From positions 1 to 64,000 of the forward strand of contig JAYMSP010000043.1 in assembly GCA_036897095.1 (NCBI GenBank): 64,000 bases of DNA. Direction: 5' to 3'. Within the stretch, counting starts at the first letter, position 1. The number at the start of each line of letters is the position of its first letter. Source of the DNA: Plantago elongata. Its lineage: Eukaryota > Streptophyta > Magnoliopsida > Lamiales > Plantaginaceae. The notes beneath the pieces are model-generated. The model was not told the DNA's origin and did not search any database. It worked only from the letters and a program-made list of their open reading frames with translations. Both the position numbers and the translations under genes were made by a program. Below are positions 1 through 11,405 of the stretch, in pieces.

Positions 1-244
1 TAATGTTTTTAATATTTTAATTTTGGGCTCCTATGCATATAATTTGTTCTTCTTAACTTTGCTATGGGATTCCCTATGCCATTTAAATCGGGACAAATTG
101 ACTCATGCATACACAAAAGTTTTAAAAAAGGTGTGTATTAATGAGATTTCTGATAGACGTATTGATTATTCTTTATAATGCTATATGAGTGAATAATACT
201 TAATATTATTTTTATGTATATTTACTCACAAAGTATCATAAGAG
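1..244. other. AT-rich intergenic DNA
   Basis: No ORF, RNA gene or recognisable repeat is visible up to the terminal-like sequence of the transposon that begins near 245. Confidence 0.5.
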
Positions 245-839
245 ACGGTCTTTAGATAAACTATCTAAAGATGGACCATATTGCAATTTACTTCTTTGTA
301 ATTAAATTTGGTTCTATTTTTGCGGATCCTCCTGCTAGCTTGACCCGGATTCATAGCTGAGTGGGTTTCCTATTTTTCTTTATTTCTTCCTTTCTTCTTC
401 TTTATCCTGCTCGTAACTGCTCCAATTTTTTCCATCACTCTGTAATTTCATCGTTTTTTCTCCGATCTTGTTGTTTTCGGCCATAATTTTCGTTCGCTAT
501 CATAATGTAAGTGTTTTCGATTCTGATTTTGTGTTTTTTTTCGTTTTTCATGTCCTTATAGGTTTTTTTTGGGGGGTTTTGTTGATTGATCGTGTGCTTT
601 CTCTCACTTTAGAAGTTATTGTGTACTACAATAATTGAGAAGAGTAGTGACGAAGGCAAGAGTAGCGAAAATCATTGTCCAACGGGACAAATTTCCAATC
701 CCCTGAGTTTATGATGGTATGTTTCTTTATTGACATGTGGTTTTTTTAATTCACTTCTGAGTTCTGGTTTGTATGTCTGATATCATACGTTAGTTGATTG
801 AGATCATTGGTATTTTGCTTGATATAATGATTGATTTAG

Positions 840-2360
840 TTGGTATCATGGGGTTTTATATTATTCTGCGTTCTGGTTTGTTTGTCTGAGATCGTATGTT
901 ACTTGATTGAGCTACTGAGGTTTTTTGATGGGATTATGGGTTTGTTTATTCTTCTGAATTTCCAAATTTTTTTGTCTGTGATCATAATTTATTTGATTGC
1001 GATGATGTGGTTTTTGGTTATGATCATGGTTTTCTGATTGAGATCATTGTTAATTGACATGTTACTTCATTAAGTTGATGTTGGCATGGGACTTCTCTTT
1101 GCTAACATGAGGTGTTTATTTTCTAACATGGGATGTTTATGTTTTTGTACAAAATCAAAGAGGTTCGTTATGCGTGCTAAAATCATTTCAACGTTGTGCT
1201 TGGCTGTGAATCAACAAAGGGATGAACTATATATAAATGTAAATAGCTTTCGTACTTTGATCACAAAGCTCTTTGACCCTGCCAAACCTACAAATTGAGG
1301 TCAATTTATGACAAGAAGATTGACAATAAGTTGAAGAAGAAGCAGGCAAAGAGGGAGGCATAGGCAAATGCATTAGAGAATATATACAGAGGTTGAATGA
1401 TCAAAGAAGGCGAAGGTTGTAGCTTCAGAGACGGCATCGGCTGATAATGACATCAATCCTATTGTACGTGGAATGAGATGATGTTACATTGATAATAATG
1501 AAGAAGAGGGTTAGGTCAAAGGTACCAATGGAAGAAAGGAAGAATGACCTTTTGTAAATGTAGTAATGCATTGAACATCTTAGTTAGAAGTATCACTATA
1601 TGTTTGTTTGTAGTTGTATCGGAATCCTTGTTGACATCTGATATCATGAGTTCTTTTGATGGCATAATGTGTTTTTTGTCTGATATCATGGGTTATTTGT
1701 TCTGATATCATGGTTTATTTCTCTCTGGAATCAATTCATATTTGAGCATGATTTTATTTCTTCCGAGATCATGTGTGTACATTCTGAAATGCTCTAATAT
1801 ATTGATATTCTTGTTTAATGTACTATTCTAAGATTCTGAAATCATGGGTTCATAAAATGAGATCATGGGTCAACATTATTAGATTATGGGGTAATGTTTT
1901 GATATACTTGTTTATTTTTCTGAGATCATGTGATAATGTACATAGTTGCTTGGATAACATCCCAAGACCACTGTTAATATTCTCATATGAGATCATGTGA
2001 TAATAATATGATATCATGGATCAAATAGCTGAGATCAAGGGATCATGTACACAATTTTGGGATAACATCCCAAGATTATGGGTTAATATTATCAGATAAT
2101 GTGGTTACTATGAGATCATTTTTGTTAATACTATGAGATATGAGATTATGGGACAACAATATGTGATCATGTGACAACAATATAAGATCATAGGACAACA
2201 ATATGAGATCATGTGAATATGATATAATTGAATAAAACATAAATAAAGTTGATAAAATCATGGTCCAAGTAACCAAGATCATGGTACAAATAAACAAAGT
2301 TAATTAGGTCACATAACATAATATTGATATCATGGTACAAATAACCAAGATCAAGCCTTT
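840..2360. repeat. Degenerate ATCATG word array
   Basis: The word ATCATG occurs about 17 times, mostly as gagATCATG or gatATCATG followed by g/t-rich sequence, at irregular spacing of roughly 15-60 bp. The densest part is 1640-2340. Some units share longer context: the phrase ggataacatcccaaga occurs near 1950 and near 2060. This is neither a simple microsatellite nor a regular minisatellite. Confidence 0.7.
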
Positions 2361-2362
2361 AC

Positions 2363-2850
2363 GTGCATCTTTTGAAAGAGAATCCGATTTTTGCAGCAAG
2401 TCTTCGATACAAATCATGCATGACATCCAAACTGTTTGTTGTTATTCCTTTGAAATTCCCACCAATGTTGAAGTTCACCAATGGTACGATGGTTGAGTTG
2501 TTAGCAACAACTATGGCTACACAAGTTAAGCAAAACATGTTAACATGGTTTAAAATGCAGAGAACATGGATCATATGACAGTGAACATGTCGCATGCATA
2601 TTTACAAGTACTACAGGACACATGCTAATAGTTATCATGCCAACATGGTTTGAATGTAGAGAACATGAATCACATGACAAGGAGCATGGCATATGTATAC
2701 TAAGAAATACTACATGGCACATAATAACTACAACTATAACATGTCATCACATAAACAATGTAGAAAATATCATAGAACATGACCTGTAATTTGATTTTGT
2801 GCATGTTCATCAGGATCCTCAGTTGTTGAATTATCTCCAGTCGATTTTGA
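2363..2850 (-). pseudogene. FAR1-like N-terminal exons inside the MULE remnant
   Basis: Reading leftward from 2850, an ATG opens a 23-codon acidic, Ser/Thr-rich exon (starts MSKSTGDNSTTEDPDEHA) ending at a GT near 2784. An AG near 2520 opens a second exon that continues the same phase and codes a motif of FAR1 type: a Gly-Phe pair, then a helix with L-Y, then KIGFSFKR. The exon ends in a stop, or at a possible GT donor just before it, near 2363. FAR1 proteins need three Cys and one His further downstream, and I cannot find them, so this is a remnant. FHY3/FAR1-like host genes arose from the same MULE lineage, but the flanking repeats favour a transposon origin. Confidence 0.4.
2535..2730. repeat. 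Two-copy tandem duplication of about 100 bp
   Basis: The block from about 2535 to 2634 (acatggtttaaaatgcagag...) is repeated with many substitutions from about 2637 to 2730 (acatggtttgaatgtagaga...). It lies in the putative intron of the FAR1-like remnant. Confidence 0.7.
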
Positions 2851-3020
2851 CATCTATAATCATCAACTAATCAAAATCTGAATCGTATTTTCGATGTAGA
2901 TCAATGATAGCAGTAGTTATTACTTTTAAATGAACAAAAAAAAATATATAGAACAACTCTAACCTTTGAGATTTGGCAGTTGCTATTGTGATTTTCGCAG
3001 TAGTTACGGCGACATAATCG

Positions 3021-3317
3021 ATCGTAGCAGCTCCGATGTTCAGAAAATAGCGACTAGCTCACAAAATCGCAGCTCAGAAGCTCTGTAAATCGCAGCTCAG
3101 AATGTTAGATGCAGAGACGATATAGATCGGAGCTTCTCAGAGGCTAGAAGCTTAGAAAATCGATGATCGATCGTAGCAACTCTGATTCGCAGAAAATAGC
3201 GAATAGCTCACAAAATAGCAGCTCAGAAGCTCTATAAATCGCAACTCACAATGTTAGAGTGACGACGGAGATCGGAGCTTTTTAGAGGCTAGAAGCTCAA
3301 AAAATCGCAGTATGAGC
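3021..3317. repeat. 149-bp direct tandem duplication
   Basis: The phrase atcgtagca at 3021 recurs at 3170, and the following sequence (agaaaatagcga, agctcacaaaat, gctcagaagctct) matches nearly base for base, giving a period of 149 bp. Each unit itself contains shorter GCTCAGAA repeats. It lies just upstream of the FAR1-like exons, in the place of a leader. Confidence 0.8.
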
Positions 3318-3570
3318 TCAGAAAATCGTCAATGGCGATAGATAGAGAAATAAGAGAGAGAAAACGGAATCATTATGATTGTGAGATGACAATTTTCAGC
3401 TTAGGGTTTTTTACTTTAATATTGACCCGTATATGATAGTTCGACCCGCGAATCTCATAATCCAACTCACATTATAGCCCTTGGTTGGGTAGTTTTTTTT
3501 AACTAGTTATTAGTTGAGGTTAATTTGTAATATATAGAAAGTATGTCTTAAGATTTTTATCTATAGGGAG

Positions 3571-4419
3571 TTTTTTAGGAGACTTCTTTATATTTACTTC
3601 ACTTATATCTTTTATAAATTCTAATGATATTTAATATAATTATATATGTATCTGTCTATTTTAATATCTTGTTTGCCTATCTCTTAGACTAATTTCTTCT
3701 GTAAATTACAAACTTAACAATCTCATTGTTTGAACTTTGAGCACAAATGACATAATCAAGATAATAAACTATTGCTCAGTGAATATTCATGCTTGTGATG
3801 ACTTGCCTTATATACTACTACTATTATATACTACTACTATAATATAATTCAGAGTTACCAAATAAATAAATTGTTTACCTACTCGAAGAGTTGAATTCTT
3901 GGTCCAATGTAATCAATTTGACCCACTTGTGGATGGTGTGTGGATGGTGTGTGTAGCCTGTAGGTTTTTAAAATCCCAAGCACTCCATGGCTATTTTCTT
4001 CCATCTAATTGTCAATTACGGCATTAACTTAAAACAAATATACAATCGTAACGCGCTTATCATAATTAATGTCGTTTTGATCACTCCTTTACAGCAAGCA
4101 TTTGATTGATTTTGTTAGTATAGTATTTTATTTCTTTCATGGGGTTATTTGTAGTTTCTCCAGCTATACAATTTGTATATGGTCAATTGAATCAATTGAA
4201 TATGAAACTGGGGAAAATTGTCTGAGAATACGAATTGACTATACATGCAATTTATTGTATACGAATTGAACTGGATCATGGATTATATATTTGAGAGGGG
4301 GATAGGCGATTGGTGATGCACTTTCATATATTGACTAGCAAATTAGGATTGCTTCTAAAGAGTATCGGGGTGAAAGTTTAGTGGTGTCTGAATAAATTTG
4401 TACTTATAACCTCACTAGT
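3571..4419. other. Intergenic DNA without recognised content
   Basis: AT-rich DNA with a short interrupted TAC/TAT microsatellite near 3815-3845. No coding or RNA signal is visible. Confidence 0.5.
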
Positions 4420-4502
4420 TTAATAAAGAGTAACTCGAACTCCAATATATTAATTACCTAGTGGTTGGAGGTGAATCATCTCACCAACTGAGTTACACTT
4501 CA
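4420..4502 (-). mobile_element. tRNA-derived SINE, degenerate copy
   Basis: On the minus strand the copy shows a decayed A-box-like stretch (aactcagttggtgaga), then a B-box-like stretch (gttcgagttac). The order and spacing match the better copies at 24610 and 44597. This is the most diverged of the recognisable copies. Confidence 0.45.
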
Positions 4503-5108
4503 TTATCGAATAACAATGTAATTTTTTATTTCCACATCCTTCGTTTATGTTTTAAATGGCATATGTCCCTCCTATCACGGCTCCAACATGTGTTAGAGTC
4601 GTTATAAGAGGGAAGATCATACATATATCACCAGTATATTACTCTCATGGAGGCATATATCAATTTAAATAGGATGTATGTATCCTATGAACAGATCAGT
4701 CACCTCGACTTGAATTTGGTCAGTCCCACTCTGCGTTCAACTTAGTCAAGTGAGCTTGACAAGCTCAATAAAAATTTGGGGGACTCAAGGAACATTGAGA
4801 CCAACCAACTAAACTAGTGAAATTAAATCGACCATCCACATTATTGGTGATTGTTAGTCTTGTGCAAGAAGCTTTGTAGAGGTAGTGTAGACCCACGTTT
4901 GAATCAATCATAGGAATTAATTTTATGAAAGAAGACTGTAAACTAGAATTAAAATTTATTCAGTTAAGTTAAATTCGTATTATTATTTACAAAATTATAT
5001 TAATCTGTTTAGGCTATGTTCTCTTTAACTACAATCACTTTGACTTGATGAATTTAAGACCCAAGTGCACATTTGTGTGATAGGCTTATTCAATCAACCA
5101 ATCTTATT
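4503..5108. other. Intergenic DNA without recognised content
   Basis: No gene or repeat could be named in this stretch. Confidence 0.4.
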
Positions 5109-5228
5109 TAGGGGCTGTTTGTCATACCGTTAGAGTGGCCATCCCCCACTCAAATCGAACATTTTACCAAAACAAATTCAATTTTATTTGGAAAAGGACA
5201 CTTAAATTCTATTTCAATCCGTCCCTTA
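5109..5228. mobile_element. Short GGGGCTGTTTG-ended MITE
   Basis: The left end ggggctgtttgtcat is mirrored by the right end, whose reverse complement reads agggacggattgaaat. The ends match three other elements in the window (18140-18277, 52096-52258, 54538-54792). TIRs of this kind occur in hAT-type MITEs; the superfamily call is inference. Confidence 0.45.
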
Positions 5229-6097
5229 GAGTTTGTATGTTAGCTGAGAAACTTATGTGAGGGATAAGCTTGATGTGTGTGAAGTATGAGCTGTGATCGT
5301 GAAGCTTTAACAGGAAACACAACAGGGCATATTCGTGATTTACAAGGGAGGTAAAGAGGAAAAAAAGGATTCTATTTTGTACTAGTAGCAAGAAACAAGA
5401 TATAGAACATCTAACCACTACTCTGGGTGGTCCAACATATTTTAAGTTTTCCAAACACATGGCAGTGTATATGTTATGTGATGTGTATGCCACGGAACTG
5501 CGAAACGTGCTAACCTCTAATTAAATCATATATTATCTTACTCCTAATCAATTTCTTTGGTGATTAATTGCTCACCTAAGTTCTCATGCCAAAATCTACA
5601 ACCGTTTGCTATTGTTGAATCGTGTGATTCATATCATAATCTCACCATCCATGGATAAAATATCACTTTAAACAAAGTTTATGAATCATTATGATGTACC
5701 GATAAAATATCAATCCATCGCAGATTTTTTTAAAGCCTCTATTAATTATTGTGTTATACGATATAATACAATTATATTTATTTTGTTTCAAACTTAATTT
5801 CTCGTTGATATTATAGGTCACGACTACACGGCAAGTGATGTTATAATATTATCGTGACACTAATCCCATATATTTCGTGAGTTGCAAATTGGCGGGGGTT
5901 TGGTCGGTTTAATGTAGTAAAATCCAGAGAAGAGAAGGGAGTGTGGTTTACGGTACGAAGTCAACGCACGTAAAGACTTTTGACTCCACCATTTCCTTTT
6001 TCTCGGCCGGTGAGATTTAGACCCACCATATTTCCATTTCATTTCAGTAACAATTTCAAAATACTTTGGTCATCCAAATTTTCAATCCAATTTTTGA
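5229..6097. other. Intergenic DNA without recognised content
   Basis: Only short ORFs without coding character are present. Confidence 0.4.
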
Positions 6098-6768
6098 TGA
6101 TACAATCTCCATAAGTTACAACTTATTCGGTCTTAAATTTTCTGACACGTCAACATTCAATTCACTGTAATTCATTTTACAACTATGCACAATTCACTAC
6201 TTCAACAGTGAGACTCAAAATTTATTTCATTTTAACATTTTTTTAAACTTAATTATTCATTTTATTTTATTTTCTCATTTTCTTGTAAACTTTATTCTTC
6301 AATTGAATTTAAATGACATTATTGATAATGATAAAATCACATTAATTTTTGTTTTACATATTACTTGTAATTAGAAATTATATTACTTCAAAATGGGGTG
6401 TCTTAATTGTTTGAAATATTATTGTTACATTTAATATATATTTAATTGAAGTAAAAAGAAAATAAAAGAAAAATAAATATAAAGCAAAAGAGATTAACTT
6501 AAAAGTGAAATAAACAAGAAGAAATTAAAAAGAAAACAAGAATAGTTCAATCAAGATACAAAGGCAACAAAAAAGAAATTAAAGAGAATGAAGACGAAAA
6601 GGAAGAAACGGAAACCAAACAAACAAAACAACACTTTCTTAATTAAAAAGAAAAAGGCTTTCGGGCGCGCCCAACGTCTCAAGTTTCAAACTCAGTGGAG
6701 TCTGAGTTACATCAAAGTTGCAACTCTCCGTTGTAACTGGAGATCTGATGGAGATGGTCTAAGATCAT
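6098..6768. mobile_element. Non-autonomous element with CCATCTCC-type ends, copy 1
   Basis: The left end (gatacaatctccataagtt) and the right end (gagatctgatggagatggtc) are imperfect inverted repeats of the form GACCATCTCC. Inside the left end is the phrase caattcactacttcaacagtga, shared with the copy at 49107-49703 (aattcactacttcaacagtg). The end sequence recalls PIF/Harbinger MITEs with TTA-type target sites, which I have not verified. Confidence 0.5.
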
Positions 6769-7476
6769 CTCTAACAAAGTTTGAACTGAGTTCGAAATTG
6801 ATTTAACTCAGGCTCCAGTGAAATTTGAACACCAAGCCCAGTCGTGGAGCGCTGGGCCTCAGTGCTAATTTGCCTTTTTTAATTCTTTCTTTCTCGTTTT
6901 TTTGTTTTCTTCTTCTCTCTTTATTTCTTTCTCACCGTCTTTCTTGCTTCTCTCTTTTACATATGTTTCTTCAACTTTATTTATTTGTTTTGTTTTGATA
7001 TTTTATTTTAATCTTTTATTTCAGTGGAGTTTATGTCAAATAAAATAATATTTTATACAATTAAAGTACATCATTAATTGTAAAATTTAAATTGTAATAA
7101 ATTATTTAAAATTAAAGTTACACATGTAAAACATACTTAAAAAATGTAACTTGTTTTTAATTTGAAATACTTCAACTTTTATTTTAAAGTAATGTAATAT
7201 TTTTCAAGTAATATAAAATAATATTATTGTGATTTGGAATAATTAATTAACAACATTTAAAGTCAATTGAAAAATAAAGTTGAAAAGGAAATGAGAAAGT
7301 AAAGTGCAATGAATAATGAAGTTGGAAAGAAATGTTAAAATAAAATAGATTTTAGGTTTCACTGTTTGAGTAGTAATTGTGTAGAGTTTCAAAATGAGTT
7401 GTAGTGAGTGGAATGATGACGTGGTATAATTTTGAGACTGAGTGGGTTGCAACTGATAGTGATGGTCTAAGAGGTA
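6763..7476. mobile_element. Non-autonomous element with CCATCTCC-type ends, copy 2, inverted
   Basis: It starts with aagatcatctctaacaaag, directly abutting copy 1, and ends at about 7476 with tgatggtctaagag. The internal motifs at 7370-7420 are the reverse complement of the left part of copy 1 (for example tactcaaacagtg versus cttcaacagtga). The two elements thus sit back to back, sharing a junction near 6765. Confidence 0.5.
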
Positions 7477-8126
7477 GATCTTTACCGCATTATAGTACGT
7501 TTAAAAAAATCGACAAACATGAAATACCGTTGTTATGATAAATGTGAAAAATTAGATAAAATAGTTATTTATATAACATAATTGATAATGTTGTCACTCA
7601 AATCATTTCTTTCTAATATACATGTCAAAATTTAAGTGTGATAATTCTTTTTAAATATTAACAAGAATAAACTCCTAATTAAATTAGAATCATACATTTA
7701 AAAAAAAGAACACCTAGCTTGTAGAAAATTAAACGGCCATCTCAGTTTAACTCTGCATTTAATGTTATTAATTATATTATCAAATGTTGCCAATGCACCA
7801 TTAAATTCAGTAGACAAACATTGCACCATAGCACTAAATTAAATTTATTTAGCATCTCATCTTCCGTATACATAAATTAAAGCCCAAAGTCAGTATATAG
7901 CTAATTAAGGTACAATAATTAACTACCTTTAGATCCCGAATATATAGTTGGTTATGAAATGATAATTAATTCCTAGTACATGCCTCCATTACAGTACGTG
8001 ATATCAAATTATATCAATAATGATCAGATATGGTAGTAGTCTAGCTAGCATGAGATCATGGCGAAAAGTAGAGAACTATAGTATATATACCTTTGGATTC
8101 AATAAGATTGATTCAATCCAAGTGTG
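7477..8126. other. Intergenic DNA without recognised content
   Basis: AT-rich sequence. No gene, RNA or nameable repeat was seen. Confidence 0.4.
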
Positions 8127-10000
8127 ATTCATCTCTATTTTCTATTTTTTAATATGTTCTTTTGGATTTTACGCAGAGTCAATAAAAATATGTATTCATC
8201 AATTAATCGATGACGTAATGGAAGAATACTTTCTGTAAATCTTATTTAAGAGAATATAAAGGTATTTATACAAAGTATATCTGACTAATTATTTTAAAGT
8301 TAGGAAAACTAATTCTAATCTAATTCTACTTCTAAGCTAGATTACATTCATATCTTAATCCTAGTCTATTTACATAATCTATCACACCCCCGTAGTTGAA
8401 GTGGAGGAAGACAAACACTTAGACTGGATCTAAAATCCTCAAATAATACTCTAGGAAGTCCCTTCGTGAAGATATCCGCAATCTGGTAGCGAGAAGGGAC
8501 ATGGAGCACACAAATATTCCCTTTAGCAACTTGCTCATGAACGAAATGAATATCCACCTCAATATACTTGGTTCGATGATGTTGTATTGGATTGCCTGAC
8601 AAATATATAGCACTGATATTGTCGCAATAGACAAGAGTCACCTTCTCAATGGGACAGTGAAGCTCAAGGAATAAATTCCGAATCCAACATGATTCAGAAA
8701 CGACATTAGCTATTCCTCCGTATTTAGCCTCAGCACTAGAAGGGGACATCGTAGGTTGTCGTTTGGATGACCACGAGATCAGATTATCACCAAGAAACAC
8801 ACAATAACTAGATGTCGATCTTCGAGCATCCGGACATTCACCCCAATATGCATTTGTGTATGACACAACGTCTGAACCCGAGGAAGGGAACAGATGAAGG
8901 CCGAAAGTGATGGTGCCCTGTATATACCGAAGTATGCGTTCTAACGCATTCATGTGTATATCCTTGGGGTCATGCATATGTAGACAAACTTGTTAAACAA
9001 CATATGAGATATCTGGTCGAGTAAAAGTCAAATACTGTAGAGCATCAGCAAGACTCCTGTAATGCGTAGGATCATCGTATGGTGAGCCGAGTGTACTACT
9101 CAACTTGGGATCAGTATCAACTGGAGTGGCAGTTGATTTACATGATGACATACCGGCTCGATCAATATCTCTTCAGCATACTTACGCTGAGAAATGAACA
9201 TACCAGACTTATGTCGAGTCACATAAGTACCAAGGAAGTAATTCAATGGGCCAAGATCCTTCATAGCAAACTCCGAAGCTAATAATCCCATAATCGACTA
9301 TCGGAGAGATGATGACGAAGTAGCAAGAATGATATCATCCACATAAAGTAATAGATACGCCATATTTATTCCTTTCTTGTAGATAAATAATGAAGTATCC
9401 GCTTTGCTGTTGCAAAAACCTAGAGATGAGACATAATCTGCGAATCTCTTATACCATGCACGTGGAGCTTGTTTGAGAACGTACAATGATTCCTTCAATA
9501 AGAAAACATGATCCGGATATCGGTGATCTCGAAACCCTAGTGGTTGATGCATATAAACAGTTTTCTTGAGTTCCCCATGTAGGAAAGCATTTTTAACATC
9601 AAGCTGATGAATCTGCCAGGATCGTGATAACGCCAGACTTAGCACCATACGGATAGTAGCCGATTTAACAACCGAACTAAACGTCTCCCCACAATCAATA
9701 TATGCCAACCTGTTGGGTTTTCCTATCACCTACAAGACGAGCTTTTTGCCTCTCAAACACACCATTAGATTTAAACTTATGAGCAAAAATTCAAATAGAG
9801 CGAATAATATTAACATCAGGTGGACGGGGTACTAAAACCCACGTCTTATTATTAATTAGAGCATCAAATTCGTCTTTAATAGCCATTTTCCAATTTGGGT
9901 CTTGAAGGGCAGACACCGGGTTGCGAGGAATGGGGAATTTCGTAACAGCCGAAAAATTGATATAATCAGGCCCAAAAAATTTCGGAGCCCTTTGACTAAA
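8127..10000 (-). mobile_element. Copia LTR-retrotransposon fossil, 3' portion
   Basis: Broken Ty1/Copia element on the minus strand. Recognisable parts are the reverse transcriptase region (about 9990-9100, with Copia-type phrases such as QLDVKNAFLHGEL and YVDDI) and the RNase H region (about 9000-8390). A purine-rich tract and a probable 3' LTR of about 250 bp (roughly 8385-8127) follow. The gag, protease, integrase and 5' LTR are absent, so it is a fragment, with a handful of breaks in what remains. It abuts a Helitron fragment near 10000. The decay suggests an old insertion; no LTR pair exists to date it. Confidence 0.85.
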
Positions 10001-10004
10001 CAAA

Positions 10005-11405
10005 ACATGTTATCTATGGCCACTTTGGATTGCATTTGAATGTGATGAAGAGTTATGGATATCATGTACTCTTGCATCTGGCCATAGTGTCCTGGTAGTA
10101 TAGTACCATATTTTTAGGACCTCCGACAAAGGATGATGGTAGCACGAAGTGCTTTCCAATGTTCTCAGTTAGATCAATATCACCACTTCTAATAGCATTG
10201 TCAAGCGAGTTGTACTTATCAGACCTCAACAATGGCTGGTTCCTCGCGATGAAAGAAATCCTTTGAGCTTCCATCATCATATAACCATCGACTATAAATT
10301 GTTGAAATAACTTTCTAGTGTGCAAAACCGTTGGTGCTTTGTCAACACGATCAAAGAGCCTAAATGAAAGGAACTCCTTGATATTAAGCGTGTGTTTGGT
10401 CCCCTTTGACTTATCAGTGTGCAAAATATCCGTATGGTACCCATCTTCATCATATGGAAATAGAAGGGAATACAGCATCAGAAGGTAGCTTGTATGCAAT
10501 TTTAAAATTTGCTTAAATTCACCATCCTTTTTTTCCAACACGATATCACGGGGATCCATGTCATACTCATCATTCAATGAGTGATTACACACAAATTTTT
10601 AAGTGAAAAGTGTAATTATAACTATAATAAGTGTGCTCTATCATAATGGGGAAACAAAAGGTGATTACTAAAACATACCAACAATTAATGCAACAACTTC
10701 GGAACATGTGGGAAGGTTATACATGTGTCCATCACCTGATCTTCGTCCAATGAGACGTAACTTGACGTCCCTATCAGAGCTCTCCTTCAAACGATCAGCT
10801 GCCATACGAAAATTATTCGCAGTTGAATTTTCGGCGTCTATCATATTCTTAAGATCTTCTACAATTGACGGATCAATTTGTACATGATGCTTGGAATTGC
10901 AAGTAATAGAAATAAGAAGGTATATAATCATACAATAAAGAAATTCAATAGTGGCAAATACTTAATAATAAAAGGATAGTTAAATTGTACCGGACAACGT
11001 CAATTCTATCTTGATTTTCATCCTCCCCACAATACGTCTAAGGTTATGAAAACTTTGGAGATTCGCCCTCCATGGGCAATAGACTGTCAAGTCGTTTATA
11101 ATTATTTCCACCAAGTCTGTATGTATAGGGATCATTCCCATTGTTGACTTTCATTGTCTTGAATGCCACCCATAGAACTGAAAGAGTACATCATATGTGC
11201 TCAAAAAAGTTACGACTCTTAACGTGCCTATTATGCAGTAGATCACGTAACAGTCACGTAAGTTCTTTGAGTAGATATAGTTGTATCTTACCACGACTAC
11301 AACACAATCGTGCTTACTCAGTGTACTATTCTTAATCCTCTCGTCAAACCACAAAAGTGCACCACAATATCCGCAAGGATATGTGGGATCGCCTAGATCT
11401 AGGTA
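10005..11405 (-). mobile_element. Helitron (rolling-circle transposon) Rep-helicase remnant
   Basis: The minus strand codes, in order, pieces typical of plant Helitron proteins: DPTYPCGYCGALLWFDERI (about 11395-11330), a piece with NYKRLDSLLPMEGESPKFS (about 11110-11045), LRLIGRRSGDGHMYNLPT (about 10770-10700), and a 176-residue stretch at 10592-10062 with FDRVDKA, FIVDGYMMMEAQRISFI and LPSSFVGGPKNM. Beyond 10062 the frame continues with stops as LFITFKCNPKWP, the Helitron phrase just before the catalytic HUH motif. HUH and helicase parts are missing where the Copia fragment starts. There is at least one frameshift near 11170-11200 and several in-frame stops, so it is inactive. It lacks a visible Helitron 3' hairpin. 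Confidence 0.8.

Larger units (their letters stand above)
245..3570 (-). mobile_element. Mutator-like (FAR1-related) DNA transposon remnant
   Basis: The left end (about 245-325) and the reverse complement of the right end (about 3480-3570) can be aligned loosely, as expected of long terminal inverted repeats. On the minus strand an ATG exon at about 2850-2785 is followed by a plausible intron and by an exon at about 2519-2363. The second exon codes a stretch resembling the start of a FAR1 DNA-binding domain (NSLDVMHDLYRRLAAKIGFS), a domain known from MULE transposases. No downstream transposase core is recognisable, so the element is decayed or non-autonomous. The space between is filled by ATCATG words (about 840-2360) and two tandem duplications. 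The family call is inference from domain and ends. Confidence 0.45.
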
